Origin: Bidens hawaiensis
Lineage: Eukaryota; Streptophyta; Magnoliopsida; Asterales; Asteraceae
Length of the DNA stretch: 64,000 bases
Assembly: GCA_021521415.1 (NCBI GenBank)
Contig: JAIQDT010004988.1
Span: 155,962 to 219,961 of the forward strand
Direction: 5' to 3'
Below, piece by piece: positions 58,290 through 64,000 of this stretch. Position 1 is the first letter of the stretch. Every line of letters starts with the position of its first letter. A model generated the notes under the pieces. It made no database searches, was not told where the DNA came from, and saw only the letters and a program-made list of their open reading frames with translations. The translations under genes and the position numbers were made by a program.

Positions 58290-59158
58290 TTTATGGTGGA
58301 AGTTGCGCAAACGCAAACGCAAATGCAAGCGAACTTGTTTTCTCTCTCTCTAGGAGGCGATTTTGAAGTTCAAACCCTAGTGCCTTCGGCCGCTTAGGGT
58401 TTTGCTTTTCTCTTGATTTTATTGCTTAAATCTTGATCTAATCCTTGGTTCTGATTGATTAGCAGGTTTGTTATTGATCACGGCTATTGTTATAGTTTAG
58501 TTTGATCGATAATATCCTATTAATTGATTAAGAATCTTGTGGTTAATCAAGGTTAGGGTTGTTTGTTATTGGCCGTTTCTTGGGTTTCTTGATCTTGATC
58601 CTACTTGATCTTGATTCGGCGTTGGTGTTCTTGATCTAGTGGCCGATCTTGATTAGGGTTTCTTGGCTGATTGGTTCCTTGGAGTGCTGGGTTCCTTGGA
58701 TCTTGATCTTGGCTGATTGATCTTGATCTTGATTGTTCTTCTTGGTCTTGATTAGGTGTTGCTTGATCTTGATCCATTGGCCGTTCTTGATTTGGCTGAT
58801 TGGCTGATTGGTTTCTTAGTGTGGCCGATTGGTTCTTGGCTGAGTTGAATTCTTGGTTCTTTGGATCTTGGATCTTGATTGTGTTCTTGGCCGATTTGAT
58901 CTTTGGATCTTGATTGTGTTCTTGATCTTATTTTTGGCTGAGATTTTTCTTGATCTTGGCTGAGATTCTTTCTTTGGATTTTGATCTTGTTCTTGATTTT
59001 AATTTTGGTTGAGATTGTTCCTTGATCTTGGCTGAGATTCTTTGGATCTTGATCTTGTTATTGGCCGATTTGGTTTGATTGGCTGATCTTGATCTTGATT
59101 TTGGGGTATCTTGGCTATTTTGTGACCGATCAGGGTGTGGTGTGATTCTTGGGTGTGC
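58290..59158 (+). mobile_element. 5' UTR of an L1-type LINE, rich in CTTGAT repeats
   Basis: GC-richer start (AAACGCAAACGCAAATGC ... CCTTCGGCCGCTTAGGG). From 58560 on, degenerate TCTTGATCTTGAT, GGCCGATTGG and TTGGCTGATT words repeat up to the ORF1 start. No ORF is expected here. The minus-strand open frames over it are low-complexity shadows. Confidence 0.65.
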
Positions 59159-60637
59159 ATGGAGCAGAAGGGTGGTAATGGCTTTGTTGATCGTGTTAGG
59201 CAAGGGTTTTCAGCTAATCGGGTAACGAATATTGATGGGGTTCTCCCTCGTAGGGGGGCTCTGAAAACCGGTTCATCGGAAAACCCTAATGATGTTAGCA
59301 ACAAAGATGGTGGATGTTCAGCCATGGGGAACAAAGATAGTGGTTGTTCGAGCGATAAAAAGGCTATTGGATCAGATTCGTTAAATATTAAACAAGATGA
59401 AGGTGTTTCAGCCTTTGTCTCGAATGACAACAAGGTGTTTGGATCTGAATCTTCTTATATTCAGAGGGATGTAGGGAAGGAAAAACTGATGGAAAATTCT
59501 AAGCCTTCGTATGTGAGTGTTGTGCAACTTGAAAACAAGACATCGAAGGTAACATTAAGAAAATTAAATGTGGAGTCAACAATGGAAGGAGTTGATGTGG
59601 TTATCCCGGTTGAATCTGTCAAGAAAGTTAAAGAAAGGTTTAATAATACTTTGTTTGGCTATTTTTTGGGTAATAGACTTCCTTTTCCGGTTGTTGAGGA
59701 TTTTGCTAAGAAAAATTGGAACAAATATGGGCTAACGAGACTAATGATGAATGCGAAAGGGTTTTTCTTTTTCAAGTTTCATACGGAAGCTGGGATGATG
59801 AAGTTGATTGAAGATGGTCCTTGGATGATTAGGAATGTCCCCATTATTCTTCATATTTGGACTATGGAGTCAGATTTGGAGAAGGAGGATGTACGGTCTG
59901 TTCCGGTTTGGGTCAAATTACAGAACATTCCCCTGGGTGCTTTTACTGAGGAGGGTCTAAGTATGCTCGCGTCAAGAATTGGGGATCCGATAAGTATGGA
60001 TTCTTATACTGCCAATATGTGTAAGGAATCGTGGGGAAGAAGTAGCTTTGCTAGAGTCCAGGTTGAGCTTCAGGCAAATCAGGATATTAAAAGGAAGCTT
60101 GTTGTTGCTGTTCCGGATACGTGGGGGAAGACAAATAAGATCTCGGAGATTAAGATTGAATATGATTGGGAGCCCCCCAGATGTTTTCTATGTGAGGTGT
60201 TTGGTCATTCGAACACTCAATGCCCGAAACAAGTTCATGATAAAAAGTTAAATGAAGAACCAACGAAAGTCACTAATGATGATGGTTTCCAGAGGGTGAA
60301 GGGAAAGAAAAAAGTTAATACGCAAGTCAAAAAACATAATCTTGTCTATCGACCGGTCGTTAAACCTGCTGTGTCACAACCTATAAATAAACCATCTGCT
60401 CAAGGACAAGACAATAATCATCCTGTGGGTAAACCTACAACTCCTATGGCTGTGGGGGTCCAGTTAAAGGAAAAGCATGCTGTCCAAACCAGTAACCGGT
60501 TTGGTAATTTGGCGGACGAATCGGAAAGTGATGCAGATGATGATGATGTGGAGGAGCTGTTTACGGATGTGGCTAAAGCTATGAAAGCGGATATTGGTTC
60601 TGAGGGTGCAAGCACACCCGGTGAATTGGGTGTTTAA
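59159..60637 (+). CDS. LINE ORF1: DUF4283-type nucleic-acid-binding protein with zinc knuckle
   Basis: The first ATG in frame is 59159 (MEQKGGNGFVDRVRQGF). Upstream frame extension lacks an ATG. The protein is about 492 residues. The N-terminal 130 residues are Gly/Ser/Asp-rich and low complexity. The conserved domain at about residues 160-330 has VEDFAKKNWNKYGL, FFFFKFHTEAGM, EDGPWMIRNVPI, VRSVPVWVKLQNIPL and EIKIEYDWEPPRC. It is followed by a CCHC knuckle CFLCEVFGHSNTQC (residues about 341-354), a basic tract and an acidic tail. In L1 elements ORF1 product binds element RNA and chaperones target-primed reverse transcription. The frame is intact. Its TAA overlaps the ORF2 start (TAATG). Confidence 0.88.
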   Translation: MEQKGGNGFVDRVRQGFSANRVTNIDGVLPRRGALKTGSSENPNDVSNKDGGCSAMGNKDSGCSSDKKAIGSDSLNIKQDEGVSAFVSNDNKVFGSESSYIQRDVGKEKLMENSKPSYVSVVQLENKTSKVTLRKLNVESTMEGVDVVIPVESVKKVKERFNNTLFGYFLGNRLPFPVVEDFAKKNWNKYGLTRLMMNAKGFFFFKFHTEAGMMKLIEDGPWMIRNVPIILHIWTMESDLEKEDVRSVPVWVKLQNIPLGAFTEEGLSMLASRIGDPISMDSYTANMCKESWGRSSFARVQVELQANQDIKRKLVVAVPDTWGKTNKISEIKIEYDWEPPRCFLCEVFGHSNTQCPKQVHDKKLNEEPTKVTNDDGFQRVKGKKKVNTQVKKHNLVYRPVVKPAVSQPINKPSAQGQDNNHPVGKPTTPMAVGVQLKEKHAVQTSNRFGNLADESESDADDDDVEELFTDVAKAMKADIGSEGASTPGELGV

Positions 60638-62877
60638 TGGGTACCATCGCCACTTGGAATATAAGAGGGTTGAACCGCCCTCTTAAACAAAAAGAGGTTC
60701 GTAAGGTAATCCAAGAGAATAATATTCAGGTGTGTGCTATTCTTGAGTCTCACGTCAAATTAAACGCGGTTTTTGATGTTTGTAAGAAGATTTGTAAAAA
60801 TTGGGATTGGACCAGTAATGGTAGTGTTTGTGATAAAGGTACTCGGATTATTGTGGGGTGGAATACGGATTTGGTTGATCTTATGGTTATTGATTATTCG
60901 AACCAGGTTCTTCACGTTCAGTTAAAGTTTAAGCTGGATAGCAAGGTGATGTATGGTTCTTTTGTGTATGCTGAGAATTGTTATTTGAAAAGAAGGGAGT
61001 TATGGCACAATCTTACTGTTCATAATCAATTCACTCGTGGTAAACCTTGGGCTTTACTAGGAGATTTTAATTGTGCTCTTAATTTGGAAGACAGCCTACA
61101 TGGTTCTTCCAAAATCTCCACTGGGATGCTTGATTTTCGTGATTGTGTTAAGAACATTGAAGTTGAGGATATTAATGGGGTCGGACTCCAATTCACTTGG
61201 AGCAATAAACCGAAAACGGGTATGGGTCTTTTCAAAAAGCTTGATAGGGTGATGGGAAACTCTAAATTCATGGAGATTTTTAATGATTCTTCGGCGGTGT
61301 TCCTCCCATACCGGATTTCAGACCACTCTCCATGTCTATTGAAATTCCCCTCTCTTATTAAAGGTAAGCCTAAACCGTTTAAATTCCCTAATTTCTTGAT
61401 TGGAAAACCGGGTTATAATGATATTATTGCTAATGGCTGGAATATTGAGGTGAATGGTTATCACATGTTTCGCGTGGTAAAGAAACTCCAAAACTTAAAA
61501 CATCCTATCCGCTCCTTGCTGCACCGGCAAGGCAATCTCCACAAGAAAGTTAATGATCTTAGAACCCTTCTGGATGCTTGTCAAACCCGTCTAGACATTG
61601 ACCCTACGAATTTGGAGTTGATTCGGGAGCAGAGTAGTTATCTCAAGGCTTATCATGAGGCGGCTAAAGATGAGGAAGAATTCCTTAAACAGAAGGCTAA
61701 AGTTGATTGGTTAAAGCTTGGTGACTCTAACACTGCGTACTTTCACAATTCCTTGAAAATGCGAAACCATAGGGGTCGTATTGATATTATAAGTGATGCT
61801 CAGGGTCATTTATTTGAGGGGTTGGATGTTCCTTCGGTGTTTGTTAATCATTTTATGAACATCTTTGGCTCTGATTTGCAACCATTGAGAAAACCGGATA
61901 ATCAGATTTTTACTACTAAGCTCACGGCCTCTCAGGCGGAGCTTATGGTTAGACCTATATCCGATTTGGAAATCAAGGATGCGTTTTTCTCTATTGAGAA
62001 TTCCAAAGCGCCGGGTCCTGATGGGTTTTCCTCGGCCTTCTTCAAAAGTTCTTGGGATATTGTTGGGAAAGATGTTTGTATGGCGGTTCATGAATTTTTC
62101 AGAAAAGGAAGTCTCATTAAACAGGTAAACCACACTATTATTGCCCTTATCCCCAAAGTGACCAACATTGTGACTCCTAATGATTTTCGCCCCATCTCGT
62201 GCTGCAACACTTTATATAAATGCATTACCAAGATTATCTCGGTTCGTATGATGAAGGGTTTGGAGTCGTTAATTGATATCAATCAGTCTGCGTTTGTGCC
62301 TGGGCGTAGGATTTCTGATAACATCCTTTTGACCCAAGAGTTAATGCATAATTATCACACTAATAATGGTCCGCCTAGATGTGCTTTTAAAGTTGATATC
62401 CAGAAAGCTTACGATACGGTCAGTTGGGACTTCATTCGTGATATTCTTTTTGGGTATGGTTTCCACGATAGGATGATTCATTGGATAATGGAGTGCATAA
62501 CCACTTCTTCCTTTTCGATATCCGTGAATGGGAACTTACACGGGTTCTTTAGTGGTAAAAGAGGTCTGAGACAGGGCGATCCGATGTCCCCTTATATTTT
62601 CACACTGGTTATGCAAGCTCTCACGTTAATTTTGCATCGTAAGGTTCGTATTGAACGCTCGTTCCGTTTTCATCGTTATTGTGAAAAATTAAATATTATC
62701 AATATTTGCTTTGCGGATGATTTGTTCCTGTTTGCTCGAGGTGATGTGAATTCTGCTAAAACTATTATGGGGGCTCTGAATGATTTCAAAGATATGTCCG
62801 GGGACTTACTCCGAGTGTTCCGAAAAGTACCGCGTTTTTCTGTAATGTCCCGGACCGCGTTAAAAGTGGTATTTTGA
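60637..62877 (+). pseudogene. LINE ORF2: endonuclease and reverse transcriptase (frameshifted)
   Basis: Start ATG 60637 overlaps the ORF1 stop. The apurinic-type endonuclease fills residues 1-235 with its hallmark blocks (TWNIRGLN, AILESHVK, ALLGDFNCALN, FTWSNK, DRVMGN, SDHSPCLL). A linker follows (DWLKLGDSNTAYFHN), then the reverse transcriptase from about residue 450 (KAPGPDGFSSAFFKSSW, IALIPKV, FRPISCCNTLYKCI, NQSAFVPGRRISDN, CAFKVDIQKAYDTVSW, GLRQGDPMSPYIF, CFADDLFLF at about 690). The frame is lost at 62799-62804, where GGGG appears to carry two extra bases relative to the expected SGLTP reading. The true protein continues in another frame. Confidence 0.88.
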
Positions 62878-64000
62878 GTATTATGCCCTTCGTTGAGGGA
62901 AGGCTCCCGGTTAAATACTTGGGAGCTCCACTTATTTCCACGAGGTTAAATTACCGTGATTGTAAGAGGTTGCTGGATTGTATGGATAGTCGGATTGGAG
63001 ATTGGAAGAATAAAACTTTATCCTTTGCGGGTAAACTGCAGCTGGTCAGGTCTGTTCTGTCGTCCTTATATATTTATTGGTCTGCTGTATTTTCACTCCC
63101 TTCTAGACTTATTACTGATCTTGAGAAACGGATAAAAAATTTCCTTTGGGACGGTCACAATAAGGAAAGCATAAAGTCTATTGGGATATTGTGTGTCGGC
63201 CGAAATGTGAAGGTGGTTTGGGTATCCGGCATATCCGGGATGTCAATAACTCTCTTCTGGTTTATCATATTTGGAGCTTAATCAATGAGCGTAATTCGCT
63301 GTGGGTTAAATGGATTCATGAGTATAAAATGAAGGGGCGAAATTTTTGGAGCTTGCAGATGCCTAACTCGTGTACTTGGGGGTGGAGGAAAATTATTCAG
63401 TTTCGTCCCCATATAAGACCGTTTATATGGCATGAAATTGGTAATGGGAGAGCTACTTCAGTTTGGTACGATAAATGGGATGTTCTTTGTCCTTTAATTG
63501 ATTATATCAACCCTAGAGCAATTCATCGGGCTGGATTGTCTTTAGAGACCTGTGTCAGTGATGTTGTTCATCATAATAACTGGGGTTGGCCGCCTGATTG
63601 GTCTTTGAGATACCCAATTCTTTCGAACTTAAAAGATGTAAGTATTTGTCCGGATATGAGGGACAAGATAGTGGTTTTGGATGAGAATGGGACTTCAATG
63701 AATTTCTCGACTTCAGGTATATGGCATCTTCTTCGGAGACCGGCTGATAAGGTGTCTTGGGTGCATGTTGTTTGGTTCTCTCAATGTGTTCCAAAACACT
63801 CCTTTTTGTTGTGGACTGTGATTCATGACAGGTTGAGCACGCAGAATCGTATTATGGGGTGGAAGATTGGTGGGTATCCAAATCATAACTTGTATTGCTG
63901 CCTTCTTTGTAATGGAGAGCCGGATTCTCGTAATCATCTCTTCTTTGACTGTAAGTTCTCTTCTGAGGTTTGGAGTATTGTAAAACTGAAAGGGAAGTTT
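62805..64000 (+). pseudogene. LINE ORF2 C-terminal part: thumb and zf-RVT domain, runs off window
   Basis: After the first frameshift, coding resumes in frame 3: KSTAFFCNVPDRVKSGILSI, GRLPVKYLGAPL, KNKTLSFAGKLQLVRSVL, RIKNFLWDGHN to about 63180. A second frameshift near 63185 then moves to frame 1: DIVCRPKCEGGLGIRHIRD, ERNSLWVKWIHEY, GNGRATSVWYDKW. The zf-RVT zinc-binding domain follows (WHLLRRPADKVSWVHVVWF, KHSFLLWTVIHDRLSTQNR, CLLCNGEPDSRNHLFFDC), reaching the window end. It is the normal C-terminal part of plant L1 ORF2. The 3' UTR and poly(A) lie outside. Confidence 0.85.

Noticed and set aside
58928..59433. Minus-strand open frames over the LINE start
   Set aside because: Low-complexity antisense of the CTTGAT-rich leader and ORF1 start. 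They encode no recognisable protein.

Overview
This 64-kb window is plant nuclear DNA. Coding genes are split by many short AT-rich introns, and most of the sequence is transposable elements in different stages of decay. The repeat types fit a eudicot, probably the daisy family (Asteraceae): abundant FAR1-type and Ulp1-type transposon genes, a gag-like ORF family with no polymerase, and L1 elements with a DUF4283-type ORF1. That family-level assignment is inference.

Only three genes look like ordinary host genes. (i) A ROP-interactive CRIB-motif (RIC-type) protein gene on the + strand, coding exons 12073-13207. (ii) A single-exon leucine-rich-repeat protein on the - strand, 14303-15682, resembling Piriformospora indica-insensitive protein 2. 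(iii) A 12-exon mitochondrial succinate-CoA ligase beta subunit gene on the - strand, 23953-28256, encoding about 419 residues. They show no operon-like relationship.

Layout. Positions 1-9.1 kb hold a FAR1/MULE-type transposase remnant (+) facing a multi-exon Ulp1-like protease gene (-); both carry inactivating changes. Positions 9.1-23.9 kb hold the RIC and LRR genes among small DNA transposons. Several of these have diagnostic target-site duplications (TSDs): two 9-bp examples at 21.1 kb and 21.9 kb, and a long-inverted-repeat element at 18.4-19.9 kb. A SINE-like tail lies at 23.5-23.7 kb. Downstream of the ligase gene is a solo LTR of the 5S-bearing Cassandra type (28877-29182) with a perfect 5-bp TSD, then a hAT-like MITE (30.65-30.87 kb).

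From 33 kb to 58 kb is an LTR-retrotransposon cluster with nested insertions. It contains a decayed Ty3/gypsy element (33560-38388, -), a non-autonomous LTR element with a large acidic and coiled-coil ORF but no polymerase (38389-48682, +), a solo LTR inserted in that ORF that carries an inverted copy of its own family (40475-45029), another solo LTR with a perfect TSD (49718-51392) inside a further LTR, and a decayed gag-protease fragment (54737-56430, -). Positions 58.3-64.0 kb hold a nearly complete L1-type LINE (+). Its ORF1 stop and ORF2 start overlap as TAATG, and ORF2 has at least two frameshifts.

The strongest unexplained observations are the facing FAR1-transposase/Ulp1 pair, the polymerase-less element with its large ORF, and a short module beginning with a splice-donor-like GTGAGTT that recurs in five LTR-like sequences within 18 kb. 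All exon boundaries were set by eye from reading frame and GT/AG signals.
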